Source of the DNA: Lineus longissimus
Lineage: Eukaryota; Nemertea; Pilidiophora; Heteronemertea; Lineidae
Direction of reading: 5' to 3'
Assembly (NCBI RefSeq): GCF_910592395.1
Contig: NC_088311.1
Location: 10,606,501 to 10,670,500, forward strand
DNA: 64,000 bases
The notes under the pieces were generated by a model, which had not been told where the DNA came from, did not search any database, and saw only the letters and a program-made list of their open reading frames with translations. Both the position numbers and the translations under genes were made by a program. This document shows positions 48,331-61,100 of this stretch, in pieces (the first letter of the stretch is position 1; each line of letters opens with the position of its first letter).

Positions 48331-49172
48331 GGGGACATTTTTTACTTCTACACCAGACTTCCAAAATACTGTTCCCCTAAATCAAAGTTTCGATCGCCTG
48401 ACCAACACAGTAAGGCAGTGTCACCCAAAAGTGTGCAAGACCTATTCTGGAGAAATGTCATCATTGTGATTCTAATTCTGACCAGTACTGCTGCAATTGC
48501 CATGTTTACATCATGTGTGGACATTGTCTTGGAGCTAAATGTAAGTCATCATTATATTCCATTTACGTCCCTTGGGTGTTGCAATTCTCATAAGGCCAGT
48601 TTTCTAATGGGAAGAACTGCCTGGTTCAGAGTTGACCATAAGGCACCACCCTCATGGTCAGAATTTGAAATCCTAAACCAATTAGAATTCTTTCAAAACA
48701 ATGTAATGCCAATTTTTAAGGGTGAGAGTCTGTTCTTTGTTTTCCAGAGAACAGCCTCCTTGGTTTTAAATGGGCATTCTCTTCAGCCTTTCATCAATCT
48801 AGCTGACAATCATTCTGAAGCAGTTATCTATCTTTATTTCATTGCATCACATTTTAGGGTAAAATCAATGCTCTTCCAGTTGTGTTCATCCTCCCTCCTC
48901 TCTGCCTGATCAAACTCCGCCCAGAACCACTGAAGTGCATACAGAACATTGTCCCAGTCCTAACATCACTGCTTGGGATCATTTTCTTCGTTTTGGGCAT
49001 ATTCCAGGTTGTATTGCATTTTATTCATGGGCTGGACTGTGAAAACGCTCAGTCAAGGCCATACTGTCCTGCTGGACCATGTGACAACCGGCGGGCAGAA
49101 AATGCATGCTGCATACCGTCTGCAGACTGGGGGTTTTCTCATGAGTCAATAGAATCTAAGGTCTGGAATTAG
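48331..49172 (+). pseudogene. SLC38-type amino-acid transporter, last two exons only, tail replaced by transposon
   Basis: Exon 48331-48540 (acceptor ttttccag) encodes a TM segment ending SCVDIVLELN; exon 48858 onward (phase 0) begins GKINALPVVFILPPLCLIKL and has one more TM helix. The I-V-L-E-L-N-G junction is the conserved SLC38 (SNAT) motif before the last helices, closest in my recollection to SLC38A11. About ten upstream exons would be needed and are not in this interval: EFR3 lies there on the other strand. In the present sequence the reading frame runs into a DNA transposon at 49089 and stops at 49170-49172. Without the insertion it would go on 20 codons to a stop at 50091-50093. A new gene starting at the Met at 48283 is possible but unsupported. 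Confidence 0.75.
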
Positions 49173-50020
49173 GGGACCATATCAGCAGTTGCTTTCAGCC
49201 AACTTCTGTATTAAAATTAAGATCTGGAATTAGGGGACCATCTCAACAGTTGCCATGTGATTTTCACACTAAAAAATAAGAGGCCATTTCAGGTATATGC
49301 CAAACGGTAGAACAAAGATTATCTAGGCCGTTGTGCAAACAAGCTTTGCGATACACCACAAGTTGGGGTGTAGGCCTAAATTCCTTTAACTGTGAACCAA
49401 GTGCATCCACTGGCACGCTACATGTATGTGTGACTCGCACGGATTTAGCACGTAGGGCCTACATGATGCTAATCAGCTAGGATGTATCTTGTGACCAGGA
49501 CTGTAGTAATAAACATTTGCCTGAAAACATTTTTTATTTGGCCTAACAACACCTGTTTAGAATGTCAAAGAGGCCGGTATTTTCACGTAACATCAAGAGA
49601 CAGAGGAGAACTGTCAAGGTGCATGGGTGTTTGATATACAATGGTTTTCTGTTCCCTGGGTTTCTTCATTCTGTTATCTTTAATTGTATTTACCCATGTC
49701 ATTCAGCACTTTTTATCATGAAATGCTGCCTTTGAAACGAACCCAACCTTGCCCGCCAATCAACCAGGCGCACGAGGCACAACAGGCCGATACAATATAC
49801 ATGTTCTGTATTAAGTACGTCATCTGTCATGCACACCCAAAAAAAATCTTCCTGCAAGATAATTCACAGGTAATTCAAATATAAGAAAACAAACTTTGAA
49901 AAAAAGTTGGCGCAAAGCAACTACTGATATGGTCCCCTAATTCCAAACCTTAGATTCTATTGACTCATGAGAAAACCCCCAGTCTGCAGACGGTATGCAG
50001 CATGCATTTTCTGCCCGCCG
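49089..50020. mobile_element. Mutator-like non-autonomous transposon in the last SLC38-like exon
   Basis: The 932-bp element has about 118-bp inverted ends (49089-49206 and 49903-50020) starting cggcgggcagaaaatgcatg, with only a few mismatches. It is flanked by a perfect 10-bp direct repeat, atgtgacaac, at 49079-49088 and 50021-50030. Long TIRs with a 9-11 bp target duplication are typical of Mutator-like elements. Part of the left end is repeated at 49213-49260. No transposase was found. High TIR identity suggests recent activity. Confidence 0.9.
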
Positions 50021-50030
50021 ATGTGACAAC

Positions 50031-50093
50031 TATACCTCAACGACTGGACCTTCACATCATTTCATGGACTCAACAACTCCAATGATACTTTGA
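50031..50093 (+). other. Displaced 3' end of the SLC38-like coding sequence
   Basis: Directly after the right target duplication the original frame resumes for 20 codons and ends in TGA at 50091-50093. This, with the in-frame join at the duplicated 10-mer, supports an insertion into a coding exon. A poly(A) signal aataaa lies at 50757-50762. Confidence 0.7.
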
Positions 50094-53000
50094 GTTGAGT
50101 GAATTTCTTGTCAACGAATGAAAGGGACTAGTATTAGTACAACGGAGAATGTCACACCATTCAACAAGGCCCTTTTAATTTAGAATCCATTCAAAAGATT
50201 GCCCAAAAAAACCTACAAAATCTAGAAGAAACCCAAAGAAATTGAGCTGGGGATGATTTTAGAGTTGCACAGTGGTGCTACTGGGACAGTTTGAGCTCCT
50301 TTTGCAATATAATGGTGTGTGAAATCACCAAATTTCATTGGAAATAACCTTATGACGTAAATGACGATAACAGGTCTTCAAGCATTGCTAACTCTCTAAC
50401 AGATGAACTCAAGGTATATGTTATTCATTTAGTTGGGGTGACTCTTCTTGGTGGTAAAAAATAAGTCTGTAATATTGAAATTGTACATTTAAAACAAAAT
50501 TATCTTATACTTTGTTACAACTGAACATTAACTGGGTCTACTACTATCAGATTATGAAGGAATTAAATCTAGTCTTTTGCAAAAAACTTGTTGCTATTGA
50601 GTTTGACAATGTATCTCTGTAAATTGAACAGCTGCTTATATGAATGACACTGCACGTATCAACAATTTGATTATATTTATGTTTTGAGTTCATAAGAATG
50701 CCATTTATGTAAATATTGTAATTAGGTTCTGCACTCTATGCATGAATTATATCATGAATAAATTTGGTATTCTTAAATTTTTTTTTTCTCATTCCTGCAG
50801 CTGACAATGTTTTGCACAATCCATTATTGAATTGAGAGTTGAGAATCCAAGTTAAGTGAAGTCCATTAAGAATTAACATCAGCACAGCTGCCTGTCACCT
50901 CAAGGGTTGCGGGTTTGGTCCAGGGTCGGATCACTTCCCGATGTGATAAAGATAACAGCTCTAACAGCACTAGTCCTGAATTTTCTCATTCTACGGTCAG
51001 AAGAAAGGTAGTTCATAGGCAGGAGCCAGGTAGGTCATCTTAAGTTACAAGACGTTGCCAATAGGGGTCTCTCCTTTCCCACAAAACATTGAAATAAGGA
51101 GTGTATTAAATGGTCATGCAAGACCCAATTTAACCTCCTAGCTACTGCCATGCGCCAATAGAAGAAGCACTTTAACACTATGCCAGGGTAGGTTGGGGAC
51201 CGATGAAGCTAACTTGAAGCAACATCAATGTACATGTACACATGTACAAACCACAATCATGAAACTGTGAGTGCGAGTCAGAAGGAATTTTTGACCAATT
51301 TTTTAATCTAATATCCGGTTGCAAAATAGTATCAACCCTGGATGAATCTTTAGCCTGTCAGCTCTTCATATCCACACAGACCACTCCTCCTCTGCATACC
51401 CAAGGCGGAGGGTTATGGAAGAGGTCAGGGATGAGCAGGCTGCACAAGGAAAGGCCCAGAGGCAGATCTGATGTTTGAGGGTACGAAGTGGCACTTCAGA
51501 AAAGTTGGCCCCCGACTCTTTTTCACATCGTTGTTGAAGATTCTCTGGAATAAGGGTCCGCATGCCCAACCTCCTCAGATCTGAGGGTACATAGAACAGA
51601 AAAAGAATTGAAAATTGATTGTTTTTTCAAAACCTTTATTTTTTGAATGAAAATGTTGATGATAGAAAAATAAATATACTGAACAGTTTCACTTATGACA
51701 AAACAAACACCAATGATGATTTTATATATGATTGTCAAAATCATGTTTTGAAAAATAAACAACAAGTCAGACGTTAGTTACGACAGTAATGTCCAATGAA
51801 GAGAAATGTGGCTTCACTGAGACATTACTCTGTTTTCATAATACTCATCAGAGTGGAAAATGATCTTCATGAAAATCATGGATCGATTTTGTGAGGCACT
51901 AGTTCAATTTCGGTCCTCTTCTCAAATCTGTAGAAGATGGATGAACGGGGGAGGCATTACATTTCCAGTAATACTAATATATAAACAGCAGTAGCAGTTC
52001 TACTATCACATGTAACAGATGAAAACAATAATCAATATAAATATGGTATGCTTAATAATACAGTCATGGCTAATTTATAAGTAGAAGCACCAACAGAATA
52101 CACAAATGCTCATGGGTTAAGAGCAATAATGGTCACATTTTAAATGCACGAGTATGGGATGAAAAAAAACACTGGCCAGGAATCATAAAACTTTCATGAC
52201 ACTTCATGTGGTAAAGCTCCTGGATAGTGTTCATTTCGACTTCATAAGTTTATTACTTAGTTATTACTACCTGATAGAAATAAAGTTATCACTGATGAAG
52301 TGCAAGTTTTATGACACCAGGACAAGGAATTGAATCATATCACTGCGCCTTACCATAATACTAACAATAAGCTAAAGCGAGTTGGTCTGTATTTATATAT
52401 ACATGTACCACACTGCTGGCTGAGGAAATATCTGCTACTGATATTATCTCTGATCTTGACAAGTTTCATGGTTATTTCAGCAGACCAGCCCAAAAAGAAG
52501 TTAACAAACTGAGGGCAAACACAATCAATTTTATACACAATATACCCGAGTGTTGCATGAGCACAATAAATGCACACTAAGTCTTAAGGTATACAATTAA
52601 TAATACTTAAATAATACTTAAAAAACAAAATTACAGAGAAGAATATTGCGAGGTTACATCTCATCTTCAATCATCATCTGACTGTAAACGTATACATAAA
52701 TAGATTCTAATACTGGTCTCCGAAACATGTCAATACTTGGAGTGAAAAATGCACAAATCAGACATTGATATAACATTATTATGTAGCTGTCAGCAACAGA
52801 GCATTTAATCCTAACTTCTGAAGCTTGTTCCAAATGAGTAAATCACTGTCTTCCTGGCTTATTCTTCAACTCTTCCACAGCCAAAAACATTCTTGCGCTA
52901 TGGTAATGAAAGAGTTAAAGGACATGTCAAAAAAAATTATGTCATGAAAAGTCGATAACAGGGATTTTTTCACTTACACTATGCCTAGATATTCTGAATA

Positions 53001-53200
53001 TTTAGGTAAAGTAGGAGAATAAGTAAGGTGAATAATTCAGATGGTGACTCCAGGTTTTTGCATGTACAAATATCTACCCAGCAGTTCTATTGCCTCTTCC
53101 ACAAACACACAATAGACCATACCTGATAATCATAAGTAAGTAGATCTCTATGAGTATTTTCTCCAACATCTTACCCCATCAGTTCGTAATTCTGACGACC
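50094..53200. other. Intergenic gap between two convergent 3' gene ends
   Basis: It holds the 3' UTR of the SLC38-like fragment, a weak copy of TTAA MITE family B (about 51005-51190), a B-box-like scrap near 50905, and AT-rich sequence. A minus-strand open frame at 51366-51569 with an acceptor-like site near 51585 could be an alternative terminal exon, but no compatible phase for the phosphatase exons was found. Confidence 0.5.
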
Positions 53201-54312
53201 TCATGACCTGTCCTCAGCTTCCTCCTGGAATAACTGCTCCTGTTCCTCAAGTTCTGCATGACTCACAATCGTCGAGTTGGTTGGGATCTCTTTTCTCTCA
53301 AATAAACCAGCAATACGATAAGCCTAGTAAAAATCAGAATCAAAGTCAGACAAGAGGTTTTGCACTGAAACTAGCAGAAATTTTCTGGATCCTGGGTTTT
53401 CATATTTAGGCCAGACCTGGTCAGGATGTCTTCTTCAAAACAACAGGTGGTGCAAAACTTAGAACGTAAAATGCAACATCCTTTCCTAACAGACTTCCTA
53501 AACTTACTATGTAAAACGGAGCTATTTCTAACCGACTTCCTAAACTCACAGTGAAAATTCAACAGCCTTTTCCTAACTTACAGTGTAAAATGCAACAGCT
53601 TTTCTGAACAGACTTCCTAAACTTACGGTGTAAAATGCAACAGCTATTCCTAACAGACTTCCAGCCGGACAGTCTGACCAGTGATGTTTATAGTCTGATA
53701 TCCTGCTCAAGGAGAAGTAATATGCCAGGCCCAAAGCCATGATTTGCAGGAGTGGCTTGAAGAGGATGGAGAACTTGACGAAGAGGCGTACTTGGAGATA
53801 TAGCTAGAAAGAGAAAGAAAATGCAACCAGCTTCGCTCAAAATTTATTGGCATATTTTTGGTTTGGCGGATGTCTTTCCATAGCTGCCACACAGTTCAGG
53901 AATCGTTGGACTAGCAGGAGCAGATTGCCAGTCAATCAAGTTACTGTTAAATCAGAAATTGGTTGTCAGTACGTGACTGGTAATACTAGTATGCACATTT
54001 TAAAGGGGACTGGGTCATGTTTTTATTCAGCATTACTGGTAATTATCTTCCTCGTACAAGCAGGAACAGTTCCCATATGCTGCAAGATGGGAGAGACCAC
54101 TGTAATATTATTTGACCAACCTGCCTCCTGCCTAACGATTCCCTTTAACGTTACCTCAGAAATTACCTCATATGTCTGTAATACTTACTGCAAGAAACAC
54201 CATGGAGTAGGAAGAGAAAGCAGAATGGCCTGATGGAAATGCTTTGAACACGTCATCAATTGCATTTTCCGAGTAGCCAGTTGTACATGTGTAGTTTGTC
54301 ACAAAATTATGC
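53201..54312 (-). CDS. Lipid phosphate phosphatase (PAP2 family), last three exons
   Basis: Exons in order are 54312-54189 (starts phase 2), 53803-53627 and 53323-53201 (stop TGA). The first ends with the PAP2 C2 motif P-S-G-H (FPSGHSAFSSYSMVFLA). The second starts LYLQVRLF and carries the C3 motif S-R-x-S-D-x-K-H-H-x-x-D (SRISDYKHHWSDCPAG), with the catalytic His and Asp. These enzymes are six-helix ecto-phosphatases that dephosphorylate phosphatidic acid, LPA and S1P. The C1 motif (K-x6-R-P) and the first helices are missing: no such exon was found before the oxidase gene at 55133. The gene is either truncated or its 5' exons lie beyond the divergent oxidase. The short acidic tail ends QEEAEDRS. 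Confidence 0.85.
53440..53620 (-). repeat. Tandem copies of the phosphatase exon end and donor
   Basis: The true exon end reads gctgttgcattttacacc then gtaagtttaggaagtctgtt. Copies of this roughly 45-base block continue into the intron, with donor-like gtaagt, gtgagt and gtaagt and a last copy with the donor lost (ctaagt). Use of the second donor would add 15 codons in frame; the third meets a stop. Confidence 0.85.
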
Positions 54313-55132
54313 CTGAAAATAATGCATACAATATAGTTCCTAATGATATCATTGTAAAAATTATATCATTTTGGTATACCCAGTATTCTGTTTGGATTGC
54401 GAATGAAGCTACAGTGTTCATTCTTTTAGGGTTTTTTTAAAAATGAAAGGAAGGAAGAATGAGAAATTGAAACAATATTCGATATTGTCGTAATATTAAA
54501 ATGCATGGTGACGTGACGACGGCCGACACAACACTTTGTTCCCAATCAAGTGCATTGATCTATAGTCCTAGGGTCGGCCAAAAAAACCATCTTTACAATA
54601 GCTTAGCATAGACAATGGCTTGATAGGCATTGTCTGGCGTCATTGACAGTATAAGTTATAAGCCTATTGTAAAGGTAGTTTGTTTTGCCGTCCCTACCAG
54701 TGTATCTGGAAAAGGGCCTATGGTTGGCACGGCGTAGGCCTATACATCGTTTCCATCGTATGCTGGTCTACATACCCAACGTCAGGCAATGTGGCCAACG
54801 AGATATTTGAAATGGACTCGTTGTGAGGCCAGTGCCCAGGCCGACTCCATCCAGCGATTTTTGGTGAAGTGCCAGTGCAGAAGAAAGTGCGCCCAATCAG
54901 AGTGTCACTTACGTTACATTTGAGTCTAGGAAAATCTAAAACGTATTAGCAACGATATTCAAACTCACGTTTTCACTGTTTGTTTGATCATGCCGACAAA
55001 TGAATAGAGAGCACAACTCTAAGATTTCTGATTGGGCTTAATCCTGCATTCTTTGGATCAGTCTTACTCTGATCATAGTTCAACTGGTAAAACAAAAGCT
55101 CAACAGATACAAATTCAACTTTCTCTTTCTAG
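54313..55132. other. Gap between phosphatase fragment and amine oxidase
   Basis: No exon was recognised on either strand. The stretch holds one MITE (54571-54694). The pyrimidine-rich acceptor at its end (ctctttctag) implies an upstream 5' UTR exon of the oxidase gene that I cannot place. Confidence 0.5.
54571..54694. mobile_element. TA-flanked MITE, about 30-bp TIRs
   Basis: The left end gggtcggccaaaaaaacc and right end tttgttttgccgtccc are inverted repeats extending to the ctttacaatag block. TA is present on both sides, as for Tc1/mariner-type elements. Confidence 0.75.
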
Positions 55133-55168
55133 GTATAACTGTCCAACATTCCTCTGAAGAGCTTCATT

Positions 55169-58100
55169 ATGGAACTGGAGCTGAATGATGGTGATGATAT
55201 TGAGAGAGCAGACGTGGTTGTTATAGGAGCTGGCATTAGTGGTAAGGTCTAAAACATTAAAGGCCTTTGCAGTTCGTCAAATATTTCAAACTTGTAACTG
55301 AATTTGAAAAGTTCCAATTGCGAAAATATGTGGGCTTATAAATTTCAGCAGATATACAAATACTATAATACCAAGTTTCAGCAGATTCATAAGCATAATA
55401 ACTGGACATGGCATGGTTGACAAATGCATTTCTATTTTCCTAGACCACCAGTATAATGAACGCCGTACCCCTTTAAGAATCCATGTTTTTGTGCAAATTT
55501 TGCTAAGTTATATGAGGAATATTACCAATATTTCTTTTTCTTGCATTGTTTTCACGTCTTTACCCAGAGGTGCTCGAGCAGTGCGCTTAGTAAGTATACG
55601 TACACATTTTGGGGCAAAATATTTCTCTTGGTGCATGCTGCATATCAACATGCAAATCTCTGGTGATATGCAGAACCTTTCAAAGCAATAGTTTGCCCCC
55701 AAAAAATATACGTATTCATTCTATGCATATTACTTGAGGGTCTCTGGGTATCGGAGTGCAAAAACAACGTGTCAAAAGGATCCAGAGTCAAATGTGGCCA
55801 ATGCATTGGGCAGGATTGATCCACTAGCAGATAGACACTCTCTCGCAGATCATACTGGACACGAAATATCTCTGACATTGTGTGGGGTTCATTTTCAGGG
55901 CTGTGCGCTGCTAAATTGCTTAGGGAAGAAGGTCTTGATGTCATTGTCTTAGAGGCCAGGGACAGGGTTGGAGGAAGGACTTTCACTGCCAGGGTAGGTA
56001 ATCAAGGTTGCACAATAGGTTGAGAAAGTGATAATTGCGTAAATAAACCTAGTGAATGACATTAGAGTATGATGAAAAAAATAAAGTCAGTCGATTCATG
56101 CCATTGGTCAAGAACATTTCGTAATATTAATTGATAATGAACAACTGTGCATTTTTTGGAGACACTCCTCCTTTAAAGTCTGTGAGTATAGATCCCAAGT
56201 CAGATTAACACCTAGGGTGCCTTATGACGTAGATCTACGTCATGAACAGTTTGGTGCCCAATGACGTCGATCTACGTCATTAACACCCAACAGTTTGGTG
56301 CCCAATGACGTAGATTTATGTCATCAAACTGGGGGTCCCATCGAATATGGCTGTTGTCTCTTTAAAACGAATATTTCGTAAGACCCATTGGCACCCAATG
56401 TGTTAAACTTCGGTTCTTTTCTTTATAACCAGGGTCCCTCCTTTGGCTATGCTGATCTTGGTGGGTCCTACGTTGGACCGACTCAGGATAGGATCATCCG
56501 CCTTGCAAAGGAGTTGAATGTCAACACCTACAAGGTCGATGACCAAGGAAAAACAGTTATGAACACTTGTGTAAGTATTAATTGTGTTTAAATCAGTTCT
56601 TTCTCTTCTGCTGGGTTTGGTCGTGTTTTTCCACTGTCAGCTAAAAAATCATGAAATGATTTATTTTGAGCATGTAACGGTTTTACACTTCAACACCAGA
56701 TGTAGTGGCAGTGCTGGATGATGTTTTCAATAGATAAGCATAATGGGCTTTGTGGTGTCTCACAGGGCTTTAACGAACGAGTTTCGAACATAATTCACTA
56801 TTTGAAATTTGCCCTCCGTTTCTTTCAGGCTGGTTGGACCACAATGCTTTCCACGATCCCAGCCACGTACAATCCCATTTGTTTACTCGATCTCAACAAT
56901 ACCATCAGGACAGTCAATGCACTTGCCAAACAGGTAAGGTCGGTCAAGAGGAGAGAAGTGGTCGGAACCCCAAACCAAATATCCATACGGAGGGAAGTGC
57001 GAGGAAGTTAGCCCTGTACATGGAAGTATGAGGGGCTTACATGAGAAGTAAGATCATATTAAGCCAGTCCTTCGACAACACCACTGGCTGCCGGTTAAGT
57101 CTCGTATTGTTATCGAAGTTCTACAGTAGGGTTGTTCATGGGTGATCACCTGGTTACATACAGCTTCCATTCTGTTTACGATTCGAGGTCATCCTCTCCT
57201 ACATGTGGCTTTAAGCTACAAACAAAGTGCACTAAGACCTGGTTTGGGGTCAGAATTTTTTTGGCGAGTGGTCCCAGTCTTTTGAACCAGCTGCCAGCCA
57301 ATATTAGTATGGCGTATCATTTCGTTGAAGCAGTTGCTAAAGACATTGCTGTTTGAGGAACATTTTGAGACGTTGACACTTTCAACATGTTTACACGGTG
57401 AAAAGGCACCTGAAGTAAACCTGTATGTTATGTCAAGTCTGATTGAATGTCACCCAAAACTTATCTGTGTGTTATGTTATTACATCATAGTGATATGTTA
57501 TGTCATATCATGATATGCTGAAGATGCCATTTCACATCATTTCAGCCATTCTGTATATAATGTACAGTGAAACCTCCCTTAGCGGACACCTCTCTATTAA
57601 GGACACTAGTTTTGGTCCCAAATTAGTTGTTTCCATTCAATTTGACCTCTCCAATCAGGACACCTCTCTATTGAGGACAGCACTGGTCAGTCTCCAGGGT
57701 GTCCTTAATAGAGAGGTTCTACTGTATATAATGCATATCTTACTCTAGCTATCATTTTCCAGGTTCCTTTGGAAGCACCGTGGGACGCCCCACTTGCAAA
57801 AGAATGGGATTCGATGACGGTGGCTCAGTTTGCAGATAAGATTTGTTGGACAAAGTAATTAAGAATTCTGATAAAAACAAAGATAGTGCCTATTTGCAAC
57901 TCATCAGTCACAGGATTATCCCACAAAGTAGAGCCAGGTCCTTCGTGTGAAGGATTGTGCAATGACTACTTGGATGAAAGGGGGTTCTGCCAGTTCTCCA
58001 AATGATATCTTATAGCACAGCGTCCATCATTCGTCGTCCATTAGCAAGGCATGTTTTGTAATTACTGGAGCTATCGACTTGACACTTGGTACATATGTTC

Positions 58101-61100
58101 CCCTATGAAAAAGCACCTGGGAGACAAATTTGTCTGGTTAAATACCTGATTTTGCCACTAGGTGGCTAAAACCAAAAACAGGAAAAGTGCTATATCTCCC
58201 TAACTAATTGTTTGATAATCACTAAATTTTGATCATAGATACGACTAATGATGATACAATCATACACGAAATATCACACAGGTTTTCGATTTGACCAACT
58301 TTTCAAGGTCACGGGCTAAATAGACACTACTGGAGCTATTGACTTAAAAGTTGTTATGTATCTATGTTATGAAACCCTTGATTCCTGGTTTGGCCACCAG
58401 GTGGCTAAAATCAAAAAGTAAGGTCTTGATCATTGGTAAATCTTTTTATCATATGTAATTAACTGTCCTTGAGGGAGGTGATCACAATGGCTCTGGCCAT
58501 TTCATCCAAATTACATCAAAACCATTGTTGGTTCTTCCAGAACGAACTGTTTTCAGCTTTCGTTTAATTTGCTTACAGATATGCAAACGAGACCCTTTTG
58601 GTTTTCCTGGAGGCCCTGTTGACATCAAACGGATGTGAAGTCTCCTTTCTATATATGCTTTGGTATGTGCATAGTGGTGGTGGTGTGGAGCGTCTGGCGT
58701 CGATAGAAAATGGGGGACAGGTAAATTGACATTGTGGCACATTATTGCTGTTGAGCTAGGATGATGTTGTTGTCGCTGTTGTTGAAGTTTAGGAAAATTG
58801 AGATGCAGTAATTATAAGCTATTAAAGCCCTAGAGCAGTTGTCATTCATGCAGATTTGGAACTGAAACTTTGTTCATAAAGTATTTGTGTTTCTGTCTAC
58901 ACTATGGCGATGTTGAAATTTATATTCCGTACGCATTTTATGCAATTGGAAATTTTCAAATTCAGTTACAAATTTCAAACTTTTAATGTACAGTGAAGGC
59001 CTTTAAGGTTGATTGTAGGGGCACATTTGCTGCTGCAAAGGATGATTTGGGTTCTCTATGCAGTATCAAATGACAAAGCTATTGAAAAAAAGGCATTCGG
59101 GGTTCCCTAGTCATGATTTAGACTGATTAAGACCGATGACAATTTCGCATGAACTTGACTTTATGAATAGCCAGCCCTTGTGTCACTGTAATGACTGATA
59201 TAGATGTGTTGCACAGTGCAGAATACAGAGAAGTTTCATTTGTCATAGCTGTATTTCTTGCCAACATTAATATCCAACATTAAAAATGACCTCAGAGAGT
59301 TCTCTTTCTAGGAGAGGAAGTTTGTTGGTGGATCACAGCAGATCTCTGAGAAAATGTCCGAGATCCTTGGTGACCGAGTGAAGTTGTCTTCTCCGGTCAT
59401 AAAAATCGATCAAACTGGGGAAGAAGTGGTATTGACGACTGAGCATGGAAAACAATACAGCGTACGTATCTTCATTGTCCTATCCTGCAGTCATGCTGTT
59501 TACTCTAGACTATTTGTAAATGTTTTGTCTTCATTGTTTGGCACTCTATTTACCATAGACTATGACGACTCGGATACTCGGATGTTCAATATATAGTTTT
59601 ATTTGAAACCTGAAACATATGGACTACATTTAGCACCGGACAGTAAAATAGACATGAATTACAAACAGTGACATACAAAAGTGAAAAAGAATATTTTTTG
59701 GTATTTTAAGAATATATGTAAAGAAGGAACCTACAAGACAGTAATACAACGTGGAACTGAAATGCATAAAATTAAATACTTACAAATCCGAAACTACCGA
59801 AACCGAAATGTGTGGTTATCCGGGACAAAGAACCTGCCCTTACTATATGTACTTCCAGACCAAGTGCAGTAAAAATTGTGAATGACCAAAGGGCGTAAAA
59901 GAAGCCTAAAAGGTAAAATTAGCTTGTGACGTAAAAAGTGCCGCCAAAACCGAAGTGCGAAGTGCGCGAAATTTAAAACTGGTAAATAGAATGAAAGAAA
60001 GTCCAAGATTCGCATTATCAGCGAAACAGACTATTCATAAATGTTTTGTCTTCATTGTTTGGCGCTCTATTTACCATAGACTATTCATAAATGTTTTGTC
60101 TTCATTGTTTGGCGCTCTATTTACCATAGACTATTCATAAATGTTTTGTCTTCATTGTTTGGGGCTTTATTTACCATAGACTATTCATAAATGTTTTGTC
60201 TTCATTGTTTGGTGCTCTATTTACTCTAGACTATTCATAAATGTGTTGTCTTCATTGTTTGGTGCTCTATTTACCATAGACTATTCATAAATGTTTTGTC
60301 TTCATTGTTTGGCGCTCTATTTACCATAGACTATTCATAAATGTTTTGTCTTCATTGTTTGGCACTCTATTTACCGTAGACTATTCATAAATGTTTTGTC
60401 TTCATTGTTTGGCGCTCTATTTACCATAGACTATTCATAAATGTTTTGTCTTCATTGTTTCGCGCTCTATTTATCATAGACTATTCATAAATGTTTTGTC
60501 TTCATTGTTTGGGGCTTTATTTACCATAGACTATTCATAAATGTTTTGTCTTCATTGTTTGGTGCTCTATTTACTCTAGACTATTCATAAATGTGTTGTC
60601 TTCATCATTTGGGGCTCTATTTACCATTGACTATTCATAAATGTTTTGTCTTCATTGTTTGGCGCTCTATTTACTCTAGACTATTCATAAATGTGTTGTC
60701 TTCATCATTTGGGGCTCTATTTACTCTAGACTATTCATAAATGTCTTGTCTTTATCATTTGTAGCTCTATTTGCTCTAGTCCAGATGTAAATGTTTTGTC
60801 TATTTGTTCTTTTGTGTTTTTCCATTGATGGTGTAATGATTGGCAGTAAGTTTTGAGTTGCGCTATGCTCATCCTGTTTATACTTTTCCATTGTACAATG
60901 ACACCTCCCCTGATAATATCAAATATCCCTTTTTCAGGCCCCTCATGTGATAAGCGCCATCCCTGTCTCACTACACAATAAGATCACCTTCCGTCCGTCG
61001 CTACCAGCTGCCAAGGTCCAGCTGAGCATGCGCATTCCCATGGGCTGTATCATCAAGACCCACATGTATTATGACAAGCAGTATTGGAAGGAGAAAGGTG

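Noticed and set aside
53847-54233. 128-codon plus-strand frame
   Set aside because: It lies opposite the phosphatase exon 54189-54312 and its intron, has no family resemblance and no supporting splice sites.
60028-60780. CRISPR-like array
   Set aside because: The 50-bp units are directly adjacent with no unique spacers, and the context is a spliced animal gene; it is a minisatellite.
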